A stretch of 64,000 bases of DNA from NCBI GenBank assembly GCA_029246705.1, contig JAQWMQ010000003.1:1-64000 (forward strand), written 5' to 3'. Positions within the stretch are counted from its first letter, which is position 1. Each line of letters begins with the position of its first letter. A model generated the notes under the pieces. The model was not told the origin of the DNA, did not search any database, and was given only the letters and a program-made list of their open reading frames with translations. Origin of the DNA: Phycisphaerales bacterium (lineage in GTDB: Bacteria; Planctomycetota; Phycisphaerae; Phycisphaerales; SM1A02). Below, in pieces: positions 49,482-57,766 of this stretch. Both the position numbers and the translations under genes were made by a program.

Positions 49482-50479
49482 GAGCTCGGGTCCTTCACGT
49501 TCATGGTGCCTTCGATCTCGACCAGGAGCGACTTTCGACAGAGCTTGCCCAGTCGATACTCGATGTCGGTCTCGGGACTCGCCAGCTCGTTCTCGATTCG
49601 TGTTCGAAGCCGGTCCAGGTGCTTCTGGTCGGGAACGTACACCAGCATCGAGTCGAGTCTGGAATCATCGTTTCCGGGGCTGGCGATCCGAAGCAGTTGC
49701 TCGAGGTTCTCGATGGTCTCGTCCAGCTGTCGGTCGACATCCTCCTCGTGCATGGTCGCCTCGCCGCGCACACTTGCGGTACCGCTGACGATGAGAAGGG
49801 GCGTCTTCTCCAGGCCGTGGATCAGTGCACTTCGAGTGAAGACCGGGGGTATCAGGCCCCAGGTCTTCGAGTAGTCCTCGGGCAGTGTCTGGCGTGGGTT
49901 GTCGATCGTCTCGACCCTGATGTCGCCCGCCATCAGGTGCAGCACCAGGTCCTGACCTTCATGGCCGACCCCGGACGCGGGTGGGTAGGGGTGGTTCAGG
50001 GGGTGCCGGCTGCTGAACGCATCGAAGCGCGCCGCGTTGAAGCGCATGTACCGATCCTGGTCGGAGGCGTCACCCTCGTTGATCCCGGGGATGAAGTTCC
50101 ACATCCTGAAGATCCGTCTGCGATCGATGTCCTGCAGGAGATCTTCGTAGGCCTCGAGCGCAAGCCGGGTGAAGGTCGTACCGTCCATGCCGGCGGCGTT
50201 CCCGAGGGAGCAGCTCCGGTGGGTGAACCCCGATCGTTTCGTCTCGAGCAGACTGTGGTGTTCGGTTTCAACGACGACCCGGCCCGCTTCCCCGGAAAGT
50301 TCGGCCGCCCATCCGGGAAGATCCCGCAATGAACCGTCTGCAGACCATGGTGCAAGAGGAACCGACCGTTGTTGCCGGGTTCCGCCGGATACATCCTCGT
50401 CTGTCGGCTGGAACAGCGAGCTCCCTCCGTGCTGGGTGGACTCGACGGTCTCTGTACTGCTGATTTGCGGGCGTCGCAC
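49478..50479 (-). CDS. Chorismatase of the XanB2/FkbO/Hyg5 type
   Basis: A 333-residue protein. Hallmarks are RMWNFIPGINEGDASDQDRY (125-144), MRFNAARFDAF, ASGVGHEGQDLVLHLMAG (168-185), IDNPRQTLPEDYSKTWGLIP (192-211), PPVFTRSALI and SGTASVRGEATMHEEDV (232-248), all of which match the order in the chorismatase family, where a Rid/YjgF-like fold hydrolyses chorismate. XanB2 makes 3- and 4-hydroxybenzoate, the former being the xanthomonadin starter; FkbO and Hyg5 make a dihydrodiol or 3-hydroxybenzoate. Which product forms here cannot be told by eye. It sits 9 bases past the ketosynthase stop codon and overlaps the next gene (GTGA). Confidence 0.88.
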   Translation of the reverse strand: MRRPQISSTETVESTQHGGSSLFQPTDEDVSGGTRQQRSVPLAPWSADGSLRDLPGWAAELSGEAGRVVVETEHHSLLETKRSGFTHRSCSLGNAAGMDGTTFTRLALEAYEDLLQDIDRRRIFRMWNFIPGINEGDASDQDRYMRFNAARFDAFSSRHPLNHPYPPASGVGHEGQDLVLHLMAGDIRVETIDNPRQTLPEDYSKTWGLIPPVFTRSALIHGLEKTPLLIVSGTASVRGEATMHEEDVDRQLDETIENLEQLLRIASPGNDDSRLDSMLVYVPDQKHLDRLRTRIENELASPETDIEYRLGKLCRKSLLVEIEGTMNVKDPSS

Positions 50480-50488
50480 GATCCGATT

Positions 50489-52669
50489 CTAACAAGGATC
50501 AACCGTGGCTACCGCACTTCCTCCGTGGAAGTCCGAAGCAATGATCGCCGTTGAAAGCTCGTCATGGAGTGCATTCGCCACCGAGAGCAGGGGGGCCAAC
50601 GATTGCATCTCGCAGCTGGCCTGGTCCGCTGAGGATCTCAGGGAGGCAATAACGTGTTCAAGGCGTCCGATCGGGCCGAAGCTCGAGGTGGTTCGCACCC
50701 GGCGTGAGCCGACGTGTTCGGCAAGGAGTTTCCGTCCGGTCCTGATTCGAGCCGGCACTTCGCCTGATCTCGGCCATGCGATCCCGGTCGTTGTCAGCCT
50801 GCCGTGGATCTCGGCTTCGCGATCTCTCGCCGAACGCTCGCTCTCGACCACGAACGCGATCGCTCCCGAGCCGATCTGCTGTTCCTCGCCATCCGGGGTT
50901 CCCAGCAACTCGGCGTGGCGCATCACCTCGGTGATGGTGGGTATGTACTCATCCGCACCGATCACCAGGACTCGTTCGGCAAGCCCGCACTGGATGCGCA
51001 GTCGAGCCAGGTGCAGCGCCTCGAGTGCCGCGGTTCGCGTGCCGATCACGGTCATGGTCGCACCCTTGACGCCAAGAGCGAGACTGACCTGCGCACTGCC
51101 GATGTTCGGGACGCTTTCCGCGAAAAGGAGCGGGTTCCCCATCTCGATCCCGCCTTCGATCAGTTCCCGGTAGTAGTCCAGCGAGTACTCAGCTGCTCCG
51201 TGGAAGGACCCGACGAGAGCATCGGAATCCGCACACTGGAGCTGGTCCAGTCCGGCATCCTCGATCGCAAGTCTTCCGGCCGCCCGGGCCAGTCGGGAGA
51301 TCTGTGCCAGCCTTCGTGTCGCACGAGGGTCATCAAGGCCCTCGAAGGCGCGGGCATCGACCGGGCCCGGCATGCCCTTGATCTCCCTGCCGGCTTCGAT
51401 GCCGCGTAGAGCACCGAGTTCCGGCAGAAGTGCCCCGAAGCCGGTGAACACCACCGAATCATCCCGGCACGTGGCAACGATCGCACCGCTTTCCCCGCGA
51501 TCGACGCGCAGGCAGGCATCGGCACCACCGAAACCGAGGGACAGGACGGCGATGCGATCGACGGCGTGTTCCACCGGATCACCACGAAGTACGTTCAGAT
51601 CCGGGAAACCCTCCCGATCGGTCGTGCCCTCGGCGGTGGTCGCCAACAGGCCCGAATCCTGCGCCGTCAGTGCGAGAACCAGTTCAAGCGCACCGGCGGC
51701 TCCCAGGGTGTGACCGAGTCGACTCTTCAGTGCGGTCACCGGGATCCCGGGCAGTCGGTCCGCGAGCGTGGCTCGATAGGCCGCGTATTCGGCGCCGTCG
51801 TTCGCCGGTGTCGCGGTGGCATGGGCCAGTATCCACTCCGGAGGGGCGCCGTCGGTGGGGGCGAGCGCGTCCTGCAAGGCGCGTGCGGCACCGAGGCCAT
51901 CGGGTTGCGGCTGGGTCAGGTGGAAGGCGTCTGAACGTTCGCCCGAGCCGGCCAGCCAGCCGAGTGGGCGGGCGTTCCTGGCTCGAGCGTCCTCGGCGCG
52001 TTCCAGGACGACGATGCCGTAGCCTTCGGCGACCTTCATGCCGACGCGTTCGGCCTCGAAGGGCATGGTTCGTTCCGGTGCCACGAGCCTGAGGCTCATG
52101 AATCCTCCCAGGGAGAATTCACTGATCGGATCGTAGCCACCCGCGATCACCACGTCGGCCTCGCCGGACTGGAGCAGGAGTGCCCCGTTGATGATCGCGG
52201 TCAGCCCGGAGGCGCATGCCGCGGACACGGAGACTCCACCGATGGGCAGCCCCGTGCCCTGCAGGGTGTGCATGTTCACGGAACCGTTGTTGAGTCGACC
52301 ATACGGCGTGTAGCAGTCTTTTCTCATGCCGTCCCCGAGGTGTCGAATGCCACCAAGGGTCGTGCCCAGGACCAGGGATGTGCGTTCCGGTGCGGAATCG
52401 CCCAGTCCCGAATCACGCAACGCATCGAGTATCGCTCGTTGCAGGTACCGCTCCGCCCGATCCGGAACGCTCCCCACCGGGGGATCAAGCTCGGCTGCCT
52501 GGCCGACCAGGGGATTGTCCTCGGGTTGGCTCTCGAGACCGTCGCCCGCAACGAAGCCGGTCCTGCCTTCGAGCATGGAAGCAAGCACCGAGCGGCGGTC
52601 GGTGCCGAGTGAACACAGTGCGGAAGCACCGGTGATCGCGATCGAGGTTGTGCCCGAGGGGCGTCCCAT
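50489..52669 (-). CDS. Fused ketosynthase - chain-length-factor (two KS-fold domains)
   Basis: A 726-residue polypeptide with two thiolase-fold ketosynthase domains. The first (about 1-395) has Cys152 in VSAACASGLTAI, His283 in LAHATATPANDGAEY and Lys315/His320 in LKSRLGHTLGAAGALE, a complete active site. The second (about 405-726) has the same fold signs (EDAGLDQL, LVGSFHGAAEYSLD, FAESVPNIGSAQVSLALG), but where the Cys should be it reads VIGTRTAALEAL, with no Cys or His motif, as in chain-length factors. Related aryl-polyene systems use two separate proteins for this pair. ATGA overlap with the dehydratase gene. Confidence 0.9.
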   Translation of the reverse strand: MGRPSGTTSIAITGASALCSLGTDRRSVLASMLEGRTGFVAGDGLESQPEDNPLVGQAAELDPPVGSVPDRAERYLQRAILDALRDSGLGDSAPERTSLVLGTTLGGIRHLGDGMRKDCYTPYGRLNNGSVNMHTLQGTGLPIGGVSVSAACASGLTAIINGALLLQSGEADVVIAGGYDPISEFSLGGFMSLRLVAPERTMPFEAERVGMKVAEGYGIVVLERAEDARARNARPLGWLAGSGERSDAFHLTQPQPDGLGAARALQDALAPTDGAPPEWILAHATATPANDGAEYAAYRATLADRLPGIPVTALKSRLGHTLGAAGALELVLALTAQDSGLLATTAEGTTDREGFPDLNVLRGDPVEHAVDRIAVLSLGFGGADACLRVDRGESGAIVATCRDDSVVFTGFGALLPELGALRGIEAGREIKGMPGPVDARAFEGLDDPRATRRLAQISRLARAAGRLAIEDAGLDQLQCADSDALVGSFHGAAEYSLDYYRELIEGGIEMGNPLLFAESVPNIGSAQVSLALGVKGATMTVIGTRTAALEALHLARLRIQCGLAERVLVIGADEYIPTITEVMRHAELLGTPDGEEQQIGSGAIAFVVESERSARDREAEIHGRLTTTGIAWPRSGEVPARIRTGRKLLAEHVGSRRVRTTSSFGPIGRLEHVIASLRSSADQASCEMQSLAPLLSVANALHDELSTAIIASDFHGGSAVATVDPC

Positions 52670-53130
52670 CAGGAGTCGACCTCTTCTTCGGGTGGGTTCC
52701 CGACCATGAGCCCGATCGTGCCGTCTGCACAGCAGGTGCCATCGACCGATGCCGATACCTCGAGGAGATGGATCGGCCCCATGCTCCGGGTGAGCTTCGC
52801 CTCGAGCTTGACGGTGGTCGGTGGGGCGATCGGACTGCGGAACCGCATGTCCGAGGACACCAGCATGCCTCCGGTGTTCTCCTCGCCGGGGTCAGCGGCA
52901 AGTCCGCCTATCTGGGCCAGTGCCTCGGTCAGGAGGACGCCGGGTACCAACGGTCTGCCGGGAAAATGCCCGGGCAGGAACCATTCCTCGCCGGTCAGTG
53001 TCCAGGAACCGACCACGTGGCCGGGTGCCGAGGATTGAATCTCGGTGACGAAGAGGAAGGGGGCCCTGTGAGGGAGCCGATCGATGAGGTGGTCCAGGGA
53101 CATCTCGTCGCCGTCAGGTTGGTCAGTCAC
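52669..53130 (-). CDS. FabZ-type hotdog dehydratase
   Basis: A 153-residue 3-hydroxyacyl-ACP dehydratase, GTG start in a GTGA overlap with the ACP gene. His55 in FLPGHFPGRPLVPGVLLTEA and Glu69 have the spacing (14 residues) of the FabZ catalytic pair, and LPHRAPFLFVTEI is the FabZ N-terminal motif. In polyene synthesis repeated dehydration without enoyl reduction leaves conjugated double bonds, which suits the absence of an enoyl reductase here. Confidence 0.92.
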   Translation of the reverse strand: MTDQPDGDEMSLDHLIDRLPHRAPFLFVTEIQSSAPGHVVGSWTLTGEEWFLPGHFPGRPLVPGVLLTEALAQIGGLAADPGEENTGGMLVSSDMRFRSPIAPPTTVKLEAKLTRSMGPIHLLEVSASVDGTCCADGTIGLMVGNPPEEEVDS

Positions 53131-53405
53131 GAGCTGGTCGGTTCCGCATCCATCTCATCGAGCACGAAGGTGACGAATGAATCGATGTTCTCCATCGATT
53201 TCTTGCCGAGCTTCTTGTTCGGAAGCTTGATGCCCAGCCGTTTCTCGACCCCGCTGACGAGCATGAGTGCATCGAGTGAATCAAGTCCCAGCGTGCCATC
53301 GAACAGGGGACTGTCCCGTTCGATGGGCGTGTCGCCGAGCTTGAGATCCTCCCGGAGGACGATGTCCACCGTCGCATAGATGTTGTCTGCCTTTGATTCA
53401 GTCAT
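53127..53405 (-). CDS. Acyl carrier protein
   Basis: A 92-residue ACP. The phosphopantetheine site is Ser43 in GLDSLDALMLVSGVEKRLG; flanking helices (ATVDIVLREDLKLGD, MENIDSFVTFVLDEMDAE) complete the fold. It has more Lys (PNKKLGKKSMENID) than typical fatty-acid ACPs. It is followed by dehydratase and KS genes with overlapping start and stop codons, showing that it is the dedicated carrier of this pathway. It starts 23 bases past the permease stop codon. Confidence 0.94.
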   Translation of the reverse strand: MTESKADNIYATVDIVLREDLKLGDTPIERDSPLFDGTLGLDSLDALMLVSGVEKRLGIKLPNKKLGKKSMENIDSFVTFVLDEMDAEPTSS

Positions 53406-53428
53406 TGCATGTGTCCTGGCGCATCATT

Positions 53429-54694
53429 CTAGGTTCTTGAACGGAAGATCGCACGTGCGAAGACCAGCCCGAACAGGGCGGTCGCGGTGAGGATCACCAG
53501 TGCCATGTCGATGCGTGCGATCGCCGAACCGATGGATTCACCCGGAGAGGAATACCAGAGTACCTGCTGGAAGGCCTGGATCGCCCACCAGTTGAAGACG
53601 AATGCCCCGGCATCCTGCATGTACTGCGGCAGCATGAAGCTGGGCACCATGCTGCCGCCAAGTGCGCTCAGGAGCAGCACGATGATGGTCGAGACCGTCG
53701 CCTGCTGTCGTCGGGTTGAACAGGGGACGCTGACGATCAGTCCGAGCCCCGCGGCGGCGCCGGCGGCAAGGGGAACCAGCATCAGCAGCTGGATCACCTG
53801 GGCGAGTTCGAAGAAGTGCACGTGGAAGATCAGGGCGGCCCAGCCGAGCATGATCAGGAACTGACTGATCCCGATGGCCGATGCGAAGTAGAACCTGCCG
53901 AGGATCATCTGCCAGGGTCCGATCCCCAGCGCGGAGAGCCGTGCGGTCAGGCCGTTCTCCCGTTCCTCGAGGAGCGAGCCGCAGATCGTCGAGGCGGAGA
54001 ACATCAGGAACATCATCCCGATCGCTCCGGTGTAGTAGGTGACCAGGGAACGGTCCTGGCGGTTGCTGCTTGAGGAGATCGCCTCGATGGGAATGACCCC
54101 TGCACTGGCGGCCGGGTTTCCGGTCTGCAGGGGTTGGCCCGATTCCGAGGCCTTGGTGAGCATCGTCCGCAACGCCTCCTGTCGTTGGGTCAGGGGTCCG
54201 GCCATCTCCTTCAGGTCGTCGAGTCGGCGCACCACCAGTGCGGGTGCGAGGCCTCGGCTGGCTCCCTCGAGCAGCTTGCCCTGTGCGAGTTCGGGCGCGA
54301 TCGGGTTGGACGAGTCGTAGTACAGCTCCAGGGCCAGTGGGCCTGCCTTGCTGAGCAGGGACTCGCCGAAACCCTTGGGAACGAGCACGGCTCCCGGATA
54401 GTCCCCGCTTCGAACCGACAGGAGTGCCTTGCTCTTGTCGTCTCCCTTGATCTGTTCCAGTTCCATCCGTTCGGAGTTCTCCTGGACCGCCTTGATGAGC
54501 GCCTTGCTCTGTGGCGAGTGGTCCAGGTCGAGCACCCCGATCTTGATCCTGATGTCGTTTCCGGCACCTATTCCACCGAAGGCCAGTCCGAACATCGTCA
54601 GGAACGCGATCGGCAGGATCACGTAGAGACCGAGCCCCAGTCGATCTCGACAGAGGACCTTCCAGAGGATTGCCATCACGACGAACGTCTTCAT
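53429..54694 (-). CDS. ABC-2 type transporter permease
   Basis: 421 residues from ATG 54694 (ATGA overlap with the acyltransferase stop); the longer frame is unsupported. TM1 (LGLYVILPIAFLTMFGLAFG) is followed by a large extracytoplasmic domain of about 200 residues (ALLSVRSGDYPGAVLVPKGF, DDLKEMAGPLTQRQEALRTM), then five to six TMs with the conserved ISQFLIMLGWAALIF and LLLSALGGSMVPSFMLPQYM, as in ABC-2 (YhgE/DrrB-like) exporters. With the ATPase encoded three genes upstream it should form an exporter for the pathway product. Confidence 0.92.
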   Translation of the reverse strand: MKTFVVMAILWKVLCRDRLGLGLYVILPIAFLTMFGLAFGGIGAGNDIRIKIGVLDLDHSPQSKALIKAVQENSERMELEQIKGDDKSKALLSVRSGDYPGAVLVPKGFGESLLSKAGPLALELYYDSSNPIAPELAQGKLLEGASRGLAPALVVRRLDDLKEMAGPLTQRQEALRTMLTKASESGQPLQTGNPAASAGVIPIEAISSSSNRQDRSLVTYYTGAIGMMFLMFSASTICGSLLEERENGLTARLSALGIGPWQMILGRFYFASAIGISQFLIMLGWAALIFHVHFFELAQVIQLLMLVPLAAGAAAGLGLIVSVPCSTRRQQATVSTIIVLLLSALGGSMVPSFMLPQYMQDAGAFVFNWWAIQAFQQVLWYSSPGESIGSAIARIDMALVILTATALFGLVFARAIFRSRT

Positions 54695-55629
54695 CGAGCC
54701 GGTTCCTCCGTCCTGGTCTTGAACGCGTCGAAAACCATCAGCCACTGGGTCGGGAATCGTTTCAGCATGGTCTCGAACGCGGAGACGAATGATCGCACGC
54801 CCTCGTGGGCGCCGAGGTCACGTCGGTAGGTGCCGTTGAACTCGATGGGGCGTTCGACCCTGACGCGGTAACGCCCGTCGGCATGTCGTGCGCAGAAGGC
54901 GGGCACCACTGGCGAGCCGGCGGTCATCGCCAGCTTGAACGGTCCCGCCGGCAGGCGCGTGACCCGGCCCATGAGTTCGCATTCGAAACCGGCCTGTCCG
55001 GGCTGGATCCGGTCGGCGGGAAGCGCGACCGCCTCGTTGTTCTCCAACGCCTCCTGGAGGGCTCGCCAGGTCTCGATCCCGTCATCGACCGCATGTTCGA
55101 TCACGCCGAGCTTCCGACGCAGCTTGCTGCGAAGTCGTTCGATCGACCTGCTTGGATCCCGTGCGTAAACCACGTGTACCTTCTTCTCCAGCTGCACGAG
55201 TATGGATGCCGCGACCTCGAACGACCCCATGTGCGCCGTGGCGATCACGATACCGCCTCCGGCCTTCCTTCGAGTGAAGTACTGACGGATGTTGCCAATC
55301 GAATTGATGTCGTCGTGGCTCGGTATCTGCTCCGTGACTCCGGCGCGGACGAGATCCTCGGTGAATTGCTGGATCTCCGAGAGGACCTCGAGCCCGAATC
55401 GCTTGCGGTCCCGTTCATCGTGTCCCGGGCCCAGGAGCACCTCGGCGTTTCGCATGAGTGCGTGGCGGATCGCCGGGGCGCTGGCCCAGATCAATCGGAC
55501 CAGGGCGGGGCGAAGGCGCAGCATCATCCCGGGGGCGAACCGGTAGCCCGGGCAGAGCAGCCCATCCACCAGGATGCGCTCGGCAAGGCCGAACCGTGCA
55601 TCGATCTCCGTGGTGCTCTTCGGGCTCAA
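54691..55629 (-). CDS. LpxL/HtrB-like lysophospholipid acyltransferase
   Basis: A 312-residue acyltransferase of the lipid A late-acyltransferase (LpxL/HtrB) type. The catalytic HxxxxE is His133-Glu138 in VIATAHMGSFEVAASILVQL; later conserved features are LPADRIQPGQAGFECELMG and LPAGPFKLAMTAGSPVVPAF. Aryl-polyene and flexirubin clusters carry such acyltransferases, thought to attach the polyene to a lipid or glycolipid. ATGA overlaps link it with both the PlsC-type and the permease genes. Confidence 0.9.
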   Translation of the reverse strand: MSPKSTTEIDARFGLAERILVDGLLCPGYRFAPGMMLRLRPALVRLIWASAPAIRHALMRNAEVLLGPGHDERDRKRFGLEVLSEIQQFTEDLVRAGVTEQIPSHDDINSIGNIRQYFTRRKAGGGIVIATAHMGSFEVAASILVQLEKKVHVVYARDPSRSIERLRSKLRRKLGVIEHAVDDGIETWRALQEALENNEAVALPADRIQPGQAGFECELMGRVTRLPAGPFKLAMTAGSPVVPAFCARHADGRYRVRVERPIEFNGTYRRDLGAHEGVRSFVSAFETMLKRFPTQWLMVFDAFKTRTEEPAR

Positions 55630-56435
55630 CCTCGTCGTTCCTCCGTGCCAAGGGCCTCGATTCGTCCACCCAGGCGTTCAATGAACGTCCGGCTGCTTTC
55701 ATCGGCTCCGATCGCCATGGGGGCGCCGATCCTCAGCGTGATCCGGCCGGTGCGGGGGAAGGCGCCACCCACCGGAAGGACCTGGTCGGTTCCCGAGATG
55801 TGCGCCGGCATGACCGGGCATCCATAGCGTTTCGCGAGTTCCGCCACGCCCAGTCTCATCCTGCCGAGCTTGCCGGTTCGAGATCGGGTCGCCTCGGGAA
55901 AAATGACCAGGTTCCAGCCTTTCGAGAGCAGCTCGTCGATCTGTTCGAGGTTTGAGTAGTCCCCGCCGGATCTGTTGATCAGGGCGACGTTCACCGCACC
56001 TCGGATGAACCTGACGACGAGTCTTCTCCAGAGATTCTCCCGGGTCGACGAACCTTCGCGTGGTGCGAAGAAGTCGAGCCCTCCGACCACGGCGGTCCGG
56101 TTTGCATGTCTTCTCGGAAGGTAGATGTGCATGATCGGGCTGTCGATCAGGCTGATGTGGTTTGGAGCGATGATGAATGGCGCATCGATCTCGTCAAGAC
56201 GTTCGAAGCCCTCGATCTTGACGGGTATTCGCAGGCTCTTTCGTCCCGAGAACACCATCGACCGCAGCAGGTTCCGGTGGATGAGACGGCTGGGCAGTGA
56301 TGCCGGGATGCGCGTCTCCACCTCCAGCAGTCGGGGCGGGGGCACCTCGGCGACGGGTGCCGTCTCGAGATCCTCGATCGGCGATGTTTCAGGGTCGGGG
56401 GGCAGGGTCTTCTCGTCGAACTGCGTGGTGTTCAT
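55626..56435 (-). CDS. PlsC-type 1-acyl-glycerol-phosphate acyltransferase
   Basis: 269 residues from ATG 56435. The acyltransferase motifs are NHISLIDSP (His93, Asp98) and FPEATRSRTGKLGRMRLGVA, with LPVGGAFPRTGRITLRIGAP later. The N-terminal 55 residues are acidic and Pro-rich (PPDPETSPIEDLETAPVAEV), longer than in PlsC. The membrane-anchoring N-terminal helix is missing, so the protein is peripheral. It may acylate the glycolipid end of the exported product. It lies 52 bases past the ABC ATPase stop codon. Confidence 0.9.
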   Translation of the reverse strand: MNTTQFDEKTLPPDPETSPIEDLETAPVAEVPPPRLLEVETRIPASLPSRLIHRNLLRSMVFSGRKSLRIPVKIEGFERLDEIDAPFIIAPNHISLIDSPIMHIYLPRRHANRTAVVGGLDFFAPREGSSTRENLWRRLVVRFIRGAVNVALINRSGGDYSNLEQIDELLSKGWNLVIFPEATRSRTGKLGRMRLGVAELAKRYGCPVMPAHISGTDQVLPVGGAFPRTGRITLRIGAPMAIGADESSRTFIERLGGRIEALGTEERRG

Positions 56436-56487
56436 GTGCAGGCTCGCTTTTCGCGAAGACCCGGCGTTGAGTCGACCTTGCCGACGC

Positions 56488-57474
56488 TCACGATTCGACC
56501 TTGCCGGAAACCAGTTCCTGGAAGACCGTCTCGAAGGACGTGGGCTGCACCACGATGGTCGAGGGGTCGATGCCTGCGGCTTGAAGTTTCTCGATCGCTG
56601 CCGGCAGATCCGGTGTCGTGGGGACATCCACCGTATGAAGAGCGTCATCGGCCCCTTGGTTGTGGTCACCGGGGTGCTGCAGGACGTAGGCCGGCAGGCC
56701 CGCGGCACGACGAAGGTCCTCGAGTGAACCTTCATAGAGCACCCGGCCGCTGCCGAGGATCGTCGCGGCGTCGCAGAGGAATTCGACCTCGTCGAGTCGG
56801 TGGGTGGCATGCAGTATCGCGGTGCCGCCTTCCCGGAGTCGTCTGAGCATCTCCCAGATCGCAGCCCGACTGAGGGGGTCGACGCCCGTGGTCGGTTCAT
56901 CGAGCAGGAGGAGTCGAGGGCGATTGAGGACTGCGCACCCGATGTTGAGTCTGCGCTTCATGCCTCCCGAAAGTCCCTGCACCTGGTCGTCGGCCCGGTC
57001 CCCGAGCTGTGCGAAGTCGAGTGCCTCCTGCACCCGGTTTCTTCTCGTGGCGCGGTCCAGTCCGATCAGCTTCGAGAAGTAGTCCAGGTGCTCCTTGGTG
57101 GTGAGCGTCTCGTAGAGCGCGTTGTCCTGGGGTGCATAGCCCATCGAGGATCTTCGAATTGATGGGTCGATCTGTCGCCCTTCGAACTGGATGGAACCCT
57201 CGTTCGGATTGACCAGCCCGATCACCGATCTCAGAAGGGTGGTCTTGCCCGCTCCATTGGGTCCGACCAGCGCGTTCCAGGCACCAGCTTCGATGGTGAG
57301 ATCCACGCCCGCCAGTGCGGTGCGCTGGTTGTATCGCTTGACCAGGTTGTTGATCGCAAGTGTTGGAGGTTGTGTCAAATGCGTGCCCTTCGCGATACGG
57401 AGACCGTTCGCTGTATCAATCATCCCGGGGGGAACTGTCGTGGTCAAGGTCATCCATCTCGCTCTCTGGATCAT
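56488..57474 (-). CDS. ABC transporter ATP-binding protein
   Basis: 328 residues from ATG 57474, which has GGAG 9 bases upstream; ATGs at 57453 and 57423 are alternatives. Walker A GPNGAGKTTLLRSVIGLVNP, signature LSGGMKRRLNIGCAVL, Walker B LLLLDEPTTGVDPLSRAAIW and the switch histidine HATHRLDEV are intact. The C-terminal tail (TTPDLPAAIEKLQAAGIDPS) is typical of DrrA/CcmA-like drug or polyketide exporters. It is the first gene of the ten-gene minus-strand operon; its promoter must lie in 57475-57766, shared with the divergent MFS gene. Confidence 0.92.
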   Translation of the reverse strand: MIQRARWMTLTTTVPPGMIDTANGLRIAKGTHLTQPPTLAINNLVKRYNQRTALAGVDLTIEAGAWNALVGPNGAGKTTLLRSVIGLVNPNEGSIQFEGRQIDPSIRRSSMGYAPQDNALYETLTTKEHLDYFSKLIGLDRATRRNRVQEALDFAQLGDRADDQVQGLSGGMKRRLNIGCAVLNRPRLLLLDEPTTGVDPLSRAAIWEMLRRLREGGTAILHATHRLDEVEFLCDAATILGSGRVLYEGSLEDLRRAAGLPAYVLQHPGDHNQGADDALHTVDVPTTPDLPAAIEKLQAAGIDPSTIVVQPTSFETVFQELVSGKVES

Positions 57475-57766
57475 CAGTGGCATCTCCACAGGACGGCTCC
57501 TCCGTGTCACGAGTACTGGGTTGCACCGACTCCTCCCGTTCGAGCGGCAGGTCGGCCCGGGGTGGGGTTCAGGTGGGTGGGATTTCTCAGTACACTTGAT
57601 GCATGACCCCGGATCAGTGCCTCTTAGAGGGCATCGCTCATTCCACCGACCCTCGACCGGCAGCTCGAGCATGCCTGCCCGATGCGTCGGAGCTGAAGCA
57701 GCCCTGGCATCATGATCAGGGCGATCATCCTCACAAGCACGTCGTCTCGGGTGAGTTCCTCGGCGC

